Both the position numbers and the translations under genes were made by a program. This document shows positions 7,550 to 15,404 of a stretch of DNA of 33,368 bases, one piece after another. The stretch spans positions 1-33,368 of the forward strand of contig JBDGYE010000016.1 of the NCBI GenBank assembly GCA_039584255.1. The letters run 5' to 3'. Below the pieces are notes generated by a model. The model did no database searches. It saw only the letters and a program-made list of their open reading frames with translations, and was not told the origin of the DNA. Numbering within the stretch: the stretch's first letter is position 1; each line of letters opens with the position of its first letter. Source of the stretch: JBDGYE01 sp039584255. Lineage in GTDB: Bacteria > Gemmatimonadota > Gemmatimonadetes > Palauibacterales > Palauibacteraceae.

Positions 7550-8497
7550 ATGGCAAAGCTGGTAACTGTAGGAAGGGAGCTGTCGCCGCTCCCGGAGGAG
7601 CTGCCCCCGGAGCTGACGGGACCGGACTGGGTGCAGGCCAACCCCCGCCGCATCGAGGAGGAGCTGCAGCGCGGCCTGGCGCGGGCGGGCGGGGGATGGT
7701 ACGTCGTCGACGCCAGCCGATCGATGTCCAGGAAGCCTCGGGTACACTGGATCGCGGGGCGCGAGCTCGTAGCCTGGAGATCGGAAGGCCGTACGCTGAT
7801 CGCGCCCAACGCCTGCCCCCACATGGGTGCCTCGCTGGCAGAGGGGCCGGTGCGGGACGGGCGGCTCGTCTGCCCGTGGCATGGCCTGGAGCTAGGCGAG
7901 GGCCGTCACGGCGCCTGGTGCCCGCTCGAGGTCCACGACGACGGCGTACTGACGTGGGTCCGGCTCGAGGCGGACGAGGAGCCCAGCGCCGAGCCGATCA
8001 TCTCGCCCCGGCCCGATCTCTTCATCGACTCCGTGATGCGGATGGAGGCACGCTGCGAGCCCCGCGACGTGATCGCCAACCGTCTCGACCCCTGGCACGG
8101 CGTTTACTACCATCCCCATACCTTCAAGCGGCTCCGCGTGAGGGGCGTGGACGAGGGCCGGCTTCTCGTACGGGTCGTCTACGGCATGAGCGACCGTCTC
8201 GGAATAGAGGTGGACTGCACCTTCCACTGCCCGGAGCGGAGGACCATCGTCATGACGATCGTGGGAGGAGAGGGGGCGGGATCGGTGGTCGAGACCCATG
8301 CTACGCCGCTTCGGCCCGGCCGGACGGCGATCATCGAGGCCACGCTGGCCACGTCCGACCGGCCCGGGTTCCGTCGGGCACTCCGTCTGGCGCGCTTCAT
8401 TCGACCGCTGATCCTGAAGTCGCAGCGGAAGCTATGGGCCGAGGACGCGGCCTATGCGGAGCGCCGGTACTCGATGCGGACCGGTGACCATCCTTGA
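7550..8497 (+). CDS. Rieske non-heme iron oxygenase, probable carotenoid-modifying
   Basis: 315 aa. A Rieske [2Fe-2S] domain occupies about residues 50-140: CPH (C89, H91), 16 residues, CPWH (C108, H111). The C-terminal part holds N177-R-L-D180-P-W-H183-G-V-Y-Y-H188, which matches the N-x2-D-x2-H-x4-H mononuclear-iron motif of Rieske oxygenases, so this looks like a catalytic terminal oxygenase and not merely an electron carrier. It has no signal peptide or clear membrane segment. A GGAG ribosome-binding site precedes ATG 7550, 19 bp after crtY. The gene is convergent with crtU (29-bp gap). Rieske-domain proteins are known near CrtU/CruE-type genes, and from memory cyanobacterial CruH, which oxidises chi-ring methyls in synechoxanthin synthesis, has such a domain. 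Hydroxylation of an aromatic carotenoid end is therefore my best guess. No dedicated ferredoxin or reductase is visible nearby. Confidence 0.88.
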   Translation: MAKLVTVGRELSPLPEELPPELTGPDWVQANPRRIEEELQRGLARAGGGWYVVDASRSMSRKPRVHWIAGRELVAWRSEGRTLIAPNACPHMGASLAEGPVRDGRLVCPWHGLELGEGRHGAWCPLEVHDDGVLTWVRLEADEEPSAEPIISPRPDLFIDSVMRMEARCEPRDVIANRLDPWHGVYYHPHTFKRLRVRGVDEGRLLVRVVYGMSDRLGIEVDCTFHCPERRTIVMTIVGGEGAGSVVETHATPLRPGRTAIIEATLATSDRPGFRRALRLARFIRPLILKSQRKLWAEDAAYAERRYSMRTGDHP

Positions 8498-8526
8498 GAT
8501 CGACACAGAGACGGGCACAGGCCGTC

Positions 8527-10083
8527 TCAGGCCAGCATACCGCGCGGAGGCACCGACCACAGAGGCTCCGGGTGCACGTCCCACTCCCTGAGCACGTGGC
8601 TGGCCGCCAGCATCCCTGAGGCCACCGCGCGCTCCATCAGCGCGGTGGGGAAGTCCAGTCTGACAAGATCTCCGGCGATGGCCAGACCTGGCTCCGGGCT
8701 CGCCACTTCCGGCCGCCGACTGTGGCTTCTCGGTCCGAAGGCCGGGCAGTCGCGTCGCACGAAGAAGCTCTGGTGCACTACGCCGGCCGCCCGCGTCTCC
8801 GGATACAGGTCGTGCAGACCGGCCAGCATCCCCGAGCGTAGCTCTTCCTCCGCCACGCCTGGACTCACGGCGTAGGCGTGCAGCTCCACCACGGAGCCAC
8901 CGGTTCGCTCGGCCCAATCCCGGCTCTCGTTCTCGAACAGGTGATAGAGAGAGATGTTGTCGAGGACACCGTAACCGGCCGTGCCCACGAACGGCTGGCG
9001 CCCCCCGGCCGTTGGGCGGTCGAGCCACATCCTCCATACGGCGAACGGGCGCGTGAGGCGAAGCGAGGCGACCTTCTCCCGCCAGGCGGAGTCTCCGAGC
9101 TCACCCGACGAGGCCACAAGCCGCTGGAGCGCGGGAACCGTGACCGCCAGGACAACGGCTTCCGCGTCACTCTCCTCCGTGGCTTCGAAGGCTCCATCGT
9201 TTGTCCCGGCTGCCGCGTGCCGGACACTCCAACGCCCCCTCCCCCGACGGGCGATCGAGAGTGCCTCCCTCTCCAGCAGGATTCGAACCCCCAGCGACTC
9301 TAGGTACGCCCGGAAGGGCCTCCACAGAGCGCGGTCGAAGTCGTCGTCGAGAACATCGAATACCAGCCCCTCGGCGTTCCCCATGAAGTAGAAGTGGAAC
9401 ATCATCAGCAGCTCGGCGGCCGACATCTCCTCTTCCGGATTGAAGAAGGAGTGGGAGAAGACGTCGAACAGCATCCGTCGGGCTTCCGGGGGGAAGCGGA
9501 GGGAGTCGAGGTACTGGCGCGCGGTCATCCGATCGAAGCGCCGGTAAGTACGCTCAGGGTCGAATCGAAGCATCTCGAGCGCCGCCCAGCCGTTGACCTT
9601 GACCAGGTCGCGCACTCCGAACGCCTTCGTGCGTCGGACTAGGGCGACGACGTTTCTGGGCGCTCCCGCCGGCAGGCCCTCGAACGACTGCGCCTGCCCC
9701 CGGGGAGCGAGCACCGGGTAGTCTCGAAGCCGCATCAGTCGCTCCAGCGACGGATCGACCCGGCGCAGGAGTCGGCGGACGTTGTAGTACTGGCGGAAGA
9801 AGGCGTGAAAGCCCCTTTCCATCCGCAGCTCGGTTCCATCCGGAAGGCGTTCGGTCCAACTGCGGAGCCTGCCTCCGAGGGTGTTCTCGCACTCGAGCAG
9901 CGTCACCCGAACGCCGCGCTCGGCCAGGACGGTCGCCGCGGCGACCCCGGCGAGGCCGCCGCCGACCACGACGGCTGTGACCGGCTCGCGCACCCGATCG
10001 TGCAAGCCCTGCCACTGTGCCGGGACGCGTCGGCCGCGCTCCAGGCCGTCATCCGCGGCAATGGGAGGAGCGCTAGTGGTCAC
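8527..10083 (-). CDS. crtU: beta-carotene desaturase/methyltransferase (CrtU/CruE type, aromatic carotenoid synthase)
   Basis: 518 aa FAD protein. CrtU desaturates beta rings and shifts a ring methyl group, producing aromatic phi or chi end groups (isorenieratene in actinobacteria and green sulfur bacteria; chi rings via CruE in cyanobacteria). The FAD fold begins at residue ~37 (VVVGGGLAGVAAATVLAERG, G41-G46). The block MERGFHAFFRQYYNVRRLLRR near residue 88 and SAAELLMMFHFYFMGNAEGL near 225 match what I recall of CrtU and are not found in CrtI phytoene desaturases. The C-terminal GLAIAGDLVRLDFP-type segment is the second flavin-binding stretch. About 35 residues precede the fold. GTG 10083 overlaps the upstream methyltransferase stop as GTGA, so the pair is translationally coupled. 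CrtP/CrtQ-like zeta-carotene desaturase is a less likely alternative. Confidence 0.85.
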   Translation of the reverse strand: MTTSAPPIAADDGLERGRRVPAQWQGLHDRVREPVTAVVVGGGLAGVAAATVLAERGVRVTLLECENTLGGRLRSWTERLPDGTELRMERGFHAFFRQYYNVRRLLRRVDPSLERLMRLRDYPVLAPRGQAQSFEGLPAGAPRNVVALVRRTKAFGVRDLVKVNGWAALEMLRFDPERTYRRFDRMTARQYLDSLRFPPEARRMLFDVFSHSFFNPEEEMSAAELLMMFHFYFMGNAEGLVFDVLDDDFDRALWRPFRAYLESLGVRILLEREALSIARRGRGRWSVRHAAAGTNDGAFEATEESDAEAVVLAVTVPALQRLVASSGELGDSAWREKVASLRLTRPFAVWRMWLDRPTAGGRQPFVGTAGYGVLDNISLYHLFENESRDWAERTGGSVVELHAYAVSPGVAEEELRSGMLAGLHDLYPETRAAGVVHQSFFVRRDCPAFGPRSHSRRPEVASPEPGLAIAGDLVRLDFPTALMERAVASGMLAASHVLREWDVHPEPLWSVPPRGMLA

Positions 10084-10844
10084 GACGAGTCGGGCTCCGA
10101 ATCGAGGTGGGGACGCCGGGCCAGGAACGAATGCACGATCCCCCGCTGCCAGCCGCCCACGGGCTCCGTGTGGACGTCCGTGAAGCCTCCGGCGCGGAGT
10201 CTAGACTCGAACGCCTGCACGCCATCGAAGTCGAGCACGCTGCGCCTCAGGTAACGATAGATCCGCGTCGTCCCCGAGGTGAGCAGGCCACCGGGGATGA
10301 CCACGCCCAGGGTCACCAGGTTCCAGACCGCCCGGCTCCAGCCCGAATCGGCGACCGAGTATTCGTGAAAGCAGACGATTCCGCCTGGCACCAACAGCTG
10401 CCTGAGCCGCCGGAGGCAACCGTCAGGGTCCGGCATGTTGCGGATGCCGTAAGCCATGAGGATCCCATCGAAGGGACCGGGCAGTCCCGCCGCCGCGGGG
10501 TCCATGGCGTCTCCTTCGACGAACCGGGCTCGATCGCCGACCTTGCGCCTGGCCACGGCCAGCATGCCGGGCGAGGCGTCCAAGGCCACTATCCTGGCCC
10601 CGGGGTACTCGTCCAGCAGCGCGCGGGTCGACAGACCGGTCCCGCAGCACAGGTCCAGCACCCGGGGCAACCCCGAGAGCCGGAGCCGCCGCGCGCTCAG
10701 ACGCAGGTGCTGCTGGTAGCCCGGATTGAGGCCCGTGAGAAGGTCATAGCTGAACGCCACACGATCAAAGGCGGCGGGAACGGCAGCCTTCCGTAGCGGC
10801 AGAGAGCCTGCGGCCCGGTCGGGCGCGGGTGTGCGGTCCTCCAC
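10080..10844 (-). CDS. SAM-dependent methyltransferase, UbiE/CrtT-like
   Basis: 254 aa from GTG 10844. SAM motif I is VLDLCCGTG (62-70), followed by VALDASPGML (87-94) and an acidic GDAMD loop. The C-terminal RIYRYLRRSV segment is UbiE/COQ5-like. The start is uncertain: this GTG lies 11 bp after the upstream stop, and the open frame runs on into that gene with no family similarity. UbiE/MenG itself (quinone C-methylation) is possible. However, in the Streptomyces crtYTU cluster a methyltransferase (CrtT) sits between crtY and crtU, and here the gene is coupled to crtU by a GTGA overlap, so a carotenoid role is favoured. Together with the Rieske oxygenase it could O-methylate an oxidised end group; that is inference. 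Confidence 0.83.
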   Translation of the reverse strand: MEDRTPAPDRAAGSLPLRKAAVPAAFDRVAFSYDLLTGLNPGYQQHLRLSARRLRLSGLPRVLDLCCGTGLSTRALLDEYPGARIVALDASPGMLAVARRKVGDRARFVEGDAMDPAAAGLPGPFDGILMAYGIRNMPDPDGCLRRLRQLLVPGGIVCFHEYSVADSGWSRAVWNLVTLGVVIPGGLLTSGTTRIYRYLRRSVLDFDGVQAFESRLRAGGFTDVHTEPVGGWQRGIVHSFLARRPHLDSEPDSS

Positions 10845-10855
10845 GGCTCCAGGGC

Positions 10856-12601
10856 TCAGTGCACGAGGCCCGCGACCCGGTAGCCGTCGCCGGGCACGTC
10901 CCATCGCAGGTAGATCGTGGCGGCCCGGTCGGACTTCCCTTCGTCGCGGCGCAGCACGCGGAGGTGGAGCGTCGCGATCGCCCGCTCCGATGAGAGCGAA
11001 CTCGTGGCCTCCCGGCCCGTCTCCTGCCCCGCTGCGGGTCCGATTCGAAGCCTCTGGCGGGCGACCCCGGCACCGGCGTCCTGGAGTCCCGACCACTTCC
11101 GGTCGAGTTCCGCGTGGAGGAGCTCCCACTCGTAGTAGACGTCCTCCGCCTCCCACGCTCGGTCGCGGATTCCCAGGTCGTCGAAGGCGAGGACGAAGGC
11201 GCGTGGTCCGCCGCCGGAAGTGGCGCGCTCCACTTCGACTCGTTCCACCGGCGACACCCGCGAGTACCAGTGCTCGATGATCCGGTCGCGGCGGTGCATG
11301 AGGATCCTGGCCAGCGTGTCCGCCGCGAACTCGCTGGGCAGACGTCCGGCGTCCACGGCTGCCCGGATCTGCTCATCGGTGAACGAGCCGACCAGCTTCG
11401 CCCCCCAATAGGCGTCTCTCACGGTCATGTTGCGGAAGGCTCCGTTCGGCCAGTTGGCCTTCCAGCTTCCGGGCTCGAAGTCTTCGACCTGCATCCATCC
11501 GATCGAGGGGTGGATCACCTCGTACTCGCGGCCCTCCCATCCTTGCTGATAGAAGCCGAGTGTGAACATGCGCCCCATGGTGGGCCAGAAGTCAAAGTTG
11601 TACTCCGTGCCCTCCCGAGGCTCGTGGGGCCGGATCGTCCCGCTGCCCAGGCTGGCAGCGAAGTCGATCAGGTAGTGTCGTATGTGCCCCGACGACACGT
11701 ACGCATCCATCGTGTTCATAAATCGCATGTCGACATGGTTCAGCCATGCCGATACGACGTTCAACCCGCGCAGGTCCCTCCGGTGCTCGTGCCGGTAGTG
11801 GTCGTTCGGGTCGTCCTTGCGAACCCCGTCGAAAAGGAACGGCCCGAGCGGCGGACCGGGAACGTACTTGCTGGCCACGGCGAGGAAACGCTCGCCAGGT
11901 AGAGTATCGATTCGCGCCAGGATATCGTCCACCAGCTCCAGGGTCAGGGGATGCTCGATGAACTCTTCGTCCTCGTAGGTCGCGCCCTCCGCCACCCCCT
12001 GGATGTGCTCGCGGCGGAAAGTGAAGATGTAGTCCTCGGGCACGTGGTAGCCGGCGGCGTGAAAGAGGCGGTTGGCGATCACTCCGGCGGCGCTGCTCAG
12101 GTACTGGAATCCCTTCGGGTCGAACTTGACCACGTACCGATCGCCCCTGGCATCCTCGATGTGGAAGCCGGGCGATATTCCCTGCAGCTTGGCCTGAGTG
12201 AGGATGATCTGCCCAGTCGTGTCCGGGCCCGTGCCCGTGGTGGACCCGCGGAAGGTCTCCTCCGGCGTGAGGCGATGGCGATCGTTCCGATGCTCGAACC
12301 ACGCCGAGTTCACGACGTCGTCCAAGTGTGTCACGTTCAACGCCTCGTGGTTCTTCCCGAACGCTCTCCTGAGACTGATGCCTTTCGCCACCTCGCCAGC
12401 GATCGCGTCGTTGACGAGGTACTGGGTCTCCAGGGGGTCGAACTCGGCCGGCTCCGGCATCGGAAGCGTGTCGGCGTACGCCACGGGCTCCGGCTGCAGC
12501 GGTAGCGGCACCCGGTTTCCGGCGCAGCCCGCCATCGCGAGGGCGCCGAGGAGTGTCGCCAGCGCGCCGGAAAATCGCGCACGCGAGACCCGAGGCTTCA
12601 T
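10856..12601 (-). CDS. lipoprotein with protein-kinase-like catalytic motifs, unknown function
   Basis: 581 aa. The N-terminus is a lipoprotein signal with lipobox LAMAGC (Cys26). I do not recognise a named family. The middle of the protein shows the order of motifs expected in a kinase fold: a beta-strand lysine in RYVVKFDPKG (K159), a helix then HAAGYHVPEDYIFTFRREHI (compare the HipA/phosphotransferase pattern of G-x-x-V-P), then WLNHVDMRFMNT (H289, D291, N296) and LIDFAASLGSG (D313-F314) about 17 residues later. Those positions mirror the H-x-D-x4-N catalytic loop and the D-F metal site. The expected helix-C glutamate is not obvious. ATG 12601 overlaps the upstream stop as TGATG, so it is coupled to the outer-membrane barrel gene. 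Kinase activity is inference; a structural relative lacking activity is possible. Confidence 0.8.
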   Translation of the reverse strand: MKPRVSRARFSGALATLLGALAMAGCAGNRVPLPLQPEPVAYADTLPMPEPAEFDPLETQYLVNDAIAGEVAKGISLRRAFGKNHEALNVTHLDDVVNSAWFEHRNDRHRLTPEETFRGSTTGTGPDTTGQIILTQAKLQGISPGFHIEDARGDRYVVKFDPKGFQYLSSAAGVIANRLFHAAGYHVPEDYIFTFRREHIQGVAEGATYEDEEFIEHPLTLELVDDILARIDTLPGERFLAVASKYVPGPPLGPFLFDGVRKDDPNDHYRHEHRRDLRGLNVVSAWLNHVDMRFMNTMDAYVSSGHIRHYLIDFAASLGSGTIRPHEPREGTEYNFDFWPTMGRMFTLGFYQQGWEGREYEVIHPSIGWMQVEDFEPGSWKANWPNGAFRNMTVRDAYWGAKLVGSFTDEQIRAAVDAGRLPSEFAADTLARILMHRRDRIIEHWYSRVSPVERVEVERATSGGGPRAFVLAFDDLGIRDRAWEAEDVYYEWELLHAELDRKWSGLQDAGAGVARQRLRIGPAAGQETGREATSSLSSERAIATLHLRVLRRDEGKSDRAATIYLRWDVPGDGYRVAGLVH

Positions 12602-13914
12602 CAGAAGGGCCACGCTCCCCTGATCCCGGCGGTGATCCCCTCGCCCTTCGGGTTGAAGCCCAGGTAGGCCGCACCGATCAGCATGGTGGGTGCGGCGATG
12701 CGGAGCCCGAAGCCGTACGAGGCGTTCCAGAAGTCGCTGCTGTCGAACATCTCGCCGAGCCGCTCGGCAACGGCTCCGTAGTGGAAGAAGATGAAGACCT
12801 CGGCCCGGGTCCGCTCGTGGAGCTCCCGCCACACCTCGTATCTCCACTCGCTCATCAGGCCGAGCATGTCACGGTCGCGAAATCTGTTGGAGGGGTAGCC
12901 CAGGTTGCTGCGGCTGCCGCCCAGCGAGGCGAGGCGGAAGAAGGGCGTCCCCTCGCCGGCGTCGCCCCGGGTGATGTCGGTGACGAGTCTGAGGGCCAAC
13001 AACTGGCGATCGTTGACGGGGAGGTAGCCCTGGGCGAAACCCGTGAACTGATGGAAGTCCGACTCCGTGCCGCCCACGCCTCTGAAGACGATGCCCGCCA
13101 CCCCAAGCGACACACCACGTTGCTGGAAGTCTCCCATTCGGGTGAGGTAGACGTTTCCGGCGAGCTCGAACCGCAGGTATTCGGTCCGCTCACGGCTGCC
13201 CGGCAGCGTATCGGGATCGACTTGATCGAACAGCGAGTTGTCCGCCAGAACGGGGTCGCCGATCAGGTTGTTCTCGTAGCCGACGCCGGCGTTGAAGGCG
13301 AGCTTCGGCGTCGCCGCGAAGCCGCCGCGGACGGCGGCGTCGAACCAGTCGCGCCGATAGAACGTCCGGTCGGCCTTGCTCGTCCGTGCGCCGATCCCGT
13401 ACCACGGCAGCTCGGAGTGGCGCTGCCACTTCAACTCGCTGGCGAGCCACCGCCGATCGTCGCCCAGGACGACACCGGCCCGGTGACGCTGAGAGAGCCG
13501 CCTCGAGACGGCCGTGTGCAGGTAGAACGGGCGGTAGCGGTTGAACTGGAGCTCGACAGCGACCGCACTCCGCGGGCCGATGGTCGAGCGAATCGCCGGC
13601 TTCAGGCCCCACTCGACCATGTCCCGGTACGTGCGGGTGAGGAAGTTCGGCGGCCGCGGCGCCGTCAGGCTGGCCGCGAGCCAGCCGGGGAACCGCACCA
13701 GCAGGATGTCGAGAGGGTAGCCGATGATCTTGAGCGGAAACTCGACGACGTCCACCCAGTCGGCCGAGTGACTGCCGGGTGGTCGCTCGAAGCTCGCGCG
13801 AGCGGAGTCCGCGTGCTCCAACGCCGACCCCTCCTGAGCGTTCAGCGGGTGGGTCCACCCGCCGACCAGCAGAGAAACGAGCGCTATGACCTGCAGCCTT
13901 GAGGCTGTGCTCAC
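12601..13914 (-). CDS. outer-membrane beta-barrel protein (BamA/D15 surface-antigen-like)
   Basis: 437 aa from GTG 13914. A signal peptide (VIALVSLLVGGWTHPLNAQ, cleavage near residue 26) is followed by a short linker and then a region of alternating aromatic and polar residues typical of beta strands, including many short turns with N, D and G. The chain ends in ...GIRGAWPF with a terminal phenylalanine, the classic outer-membrane assembly signal. Size and the final strands (FGLRIAAPTMLIGAAYLGFNP, GITAGIRGAWPF) resemble the 16-strand D15/BamA barrel without POTRA domains. GTG overlaps the stop of the upstream phosphatase gene as GTGA, and its own stop overlaps the next start as TGATG. It would place a pore or export platform between two lipoproteins of the same operon. 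A patatin-type or TamA-like exporter is an alternative, but no extra domain is visible. Confidence 0.82.
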   Translation of the reverse strand: MSTASRLQVIALVSLLVGGWTHPLNAQEGSALEHADSARASFERPPGSHSADWVDVVEFPLKIIGYPLDILLVRFPGWLAASLTAPRPPNFLTRTYRDMVEWGLKPAIRSTIGPRSAVAVELQFNRYRPFYLHTAVSRRLSQRHRAGVVLGDDRRWLASELKWQRHSELPWYGIGARTSKADRTFYRRDWFDAAVRGGFAATPKLAFNAGVGYENNLIGDPVLADNSLFDQVDPDTLPGSRERTEYLRFELAGNVYLTRMGDFQQRGVSLGVAGIVFRGVGGTESDFHQFTGFAQGYLPVNDRQLLALRLVTDITRGDAGEGTPFFRLASLGGSRSNLGYPSNRFRDRDMLGLMSEWRYEVWRELHERTRAEVFIFFHYGAVAERLGEMFDSSDFWNASYGFGLRIAAPTMLIGAAYLGFNPKGEGITAGIRGAWPF

Positions 13915-15179
13915 ATGCCGCACTCCGCAGCGGCGTCGGAGCCGGCGTAGGGAAGCACCCGGAACGAATCCACCAACCCGGCCTCCATGTCCAACACCTC
14001 CCCGCGCATTCGGTCGTCTCCGATCATGAGATCCACGTAGTGGTGCCTGCGGGAAGCCCGGGCCAACAGAGACGACTTCTGCACGTCCCGGGCGTAATTG
14101 GAAGCACCCCCTCCGCCGGTGAGAACGTAGACCGGCCCGCATCCGTCCGCCACGGGACGGGCTCCCAGGATCGGGTGCGTGCGCTCGTAGTGGTGGTCGT
14201 GGCCGGCTAGCACGAGATCCACGCCGTACCGCTCATACAATGAGACGAGGTGCTTCCGCAGGTCCCTGTCCGAGCCGTGGCCGCTGATGCCGGTTGCGTG
14301 GCTGTATACCGGATGGTGGCCGTAGACCACGATCCAGCGCACCGAGGCATCGGCGGCAGCCGAGCTCAGAGTCTCCCCCAGCCACTCGTACTGACGTCCA
14401 ACGCCCCGTCGCAACGCCTCGACTTCCTCGGTCTCGCTCGAGGTGTCCAGGGATACGAAGACCACGTGCCCCCACTGGAACGAGTAGAAGCGAGCGCCCG
14501 GATACGGCTCGTTCCACAGGAAGGCATCGTCGTACGAAGCGCCGCCGTCCGCCGCCACGTCGTGGTTGCCCACCGCCGGGAAAAAGGGCGTCCCGGCGAG
14601 CAGACTCTGATAGATGCGGAAGTGACGGTTGGTGAGCTCCCACTCCGAGCCGTCTTCGTATGCGATGTCCCCCATGTGTATCGCCAGGTCCCATTCCTGG
14701 CGCGACATTAGCGACGCCAGCCGAATCTGCGGCTCGCCGCCCCACCCGGAGTCCCCGAAGGCCAGGACACGGATCCCGGCTCCGTCGGCGCCCTCCGCCG
14801 CGGAAGGAGCGGTTCGGAAGACGTAGGGGCCCACCCTCACACCAGAGGCCGAAACGGTATACTCGACGCCAGCCAACGAGGGAAGGGAGCCCAGCGGCGC
14901 GCGGCGGCTTCGGATCCCGTACGTCTCCCCGGGAACCGCCATCCACTCGGACCCTTCCCGCTCCACGCGGTAGAAGAGTGTGTCGGCGACCATGTCCCGG
15001 GTCATCCAGACGACCCAGGCGGACGAACTGTCCACCGCCTGCACATAGGGAGCGCGCTCGAACGGGGACGGCGGAACGGGGACTCCTACTGGATCCTCGG
15101 GCCGGGGGTAGCAGGCCGTGAGGATCGAGGCCACAGACAGAACCGCCAGGACCAGGCTGAGGGTCCGGCGGGCATGCAT
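13911..15179 (-). CDS. purple-acid-phosphatase-like metallophosphoesterase lipoprotein
   Basis: 422 aa from ATG 15179. The signal peptide ends in lipobox ILTAC (Cys23), so the protein should be an envelope-anchored lipoprotein. An N-terminal beta-sandwich region (about 40-125, PAP Fn3-like) precedes the metallophosphoesterase domain, in which all five purple acid phosphatase motifs are visible: FGDSG (D143), GDIAY (D171), GNHD (N205, H206), VYGHH (H288) and GHDHHYER (H327, H329). These bind a dinuclear metal centre that hydrolyses phosphomonoesters or diesters. A longer start at ATG 15221 is possible but gives a long unusual n-region; neither has a strong ribosome-binding site. It is the first gene of a minus-strand operon that continues into the barrel, the kinase-like lipoprotein, the methyltransferase and crtU. 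Substrate is unknown. Confidence 0.9.
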   Translation of the reverse strand: MHARRTLSLVLAVLSVASILTACYPRPEDPVGVPVPPSPFERAPYVQAVDSSSAWVVWMTRDMVADTLFYRVEREGSEWMAVPGETYGIRSRRAPLGSLPSLAGVEYTVSASGVRVGPYVFRTAPSAAEGADGAGIRVLAFGDSGWGGEPQIRLASLMSRQEWDLAIHMGDIAYEDGSEWELTNRHFRIYQSLLAGTPFFPAVGNHDVAADGGASYDDAFLWNEPYPGARFYSFQWGHVVFVSLDTSSETEEVEALRRGVGRQYEWLGETLSSAAADASVRWIVVYGHHPVYSHATGISGHGSDRDLRKHLVSLYERYGVDLVLAGHDHHYERTHPILGARPVADGCGPVYVLTGGGGASNYARDVQKSSLLARASRRHHYVDLMIGDDRMRGEVLDMEAGLVDSFRVLPYAGSDAAAECGM

Positions 15180-15371
15180 GCCGGGATGGCGTAGACGGAA
15201 CGCTGGGCCGGGGCGTTCCATGCCAGAACGGCGGATCGGCGAGGGTTCGCTGGTCCCGTGGCGGGCGCGGATCGTGCACACTGTCCGGGCAATCAGGTAG
15301 TATAGTCTGGAGTTCCGCCGGCGCGGCGTAGGCCGCCGCTGCCGATGACCAGTGATTGAGTCAGGGAGACG
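15180..15371. other. divergent control region between the phosphatase operon and lon
   Basis: About 190 bp. It contains TATAGT at 15301-15306 on the plus strand (TATACT is its near-mirror on the minus strand, 15303-15298), which could be a -10 element, but I see no convincing -35 partner at the right distance on either strand. A GC-rich imperfect hairpin lies around 15318-15345. No coding sequence is supported. Confidence 0.3.
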
Positions 15372-15404
15372 ATGATTCGCGATCATGCACAAAGACAAGA
15401 ATAG
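15372..15404 (+). CDS. possible leader mini-ORF overlapping the lon start
   Basis: ATG 15372 opens a 10-residue frame (MIRDHAQRQE, stop TAG) that spans the lon start codon in another frame. AGGGAG at 15363-15368 sits 3 bases before this ATG but 16 bases before the lon ATG, so the better-placed ribosome-binding site serves the mini-ORF. It may be accidental; no conservation evidence is available here. Confidence 0.2.
   Translation: MIRDHAQRQE

Noticed and set aside
8527..10083. A second CrtI-type phytoene desaturase or CrtD.
   Set aside because: The RGFHAFFRQYYN block and lack of the CrtI C-terminal signature (GxGTHPGAGxPG) point to the CrtU family.
12553..13902. Long plus-strand open frame (449 codons) opposite the outer-membrane barrel gene.
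   Set aside because: It is antisense to a protein with signal peptide, barrel pattern and terminal Phe; its own translation looks like GC-rich shadow composition with no domain.
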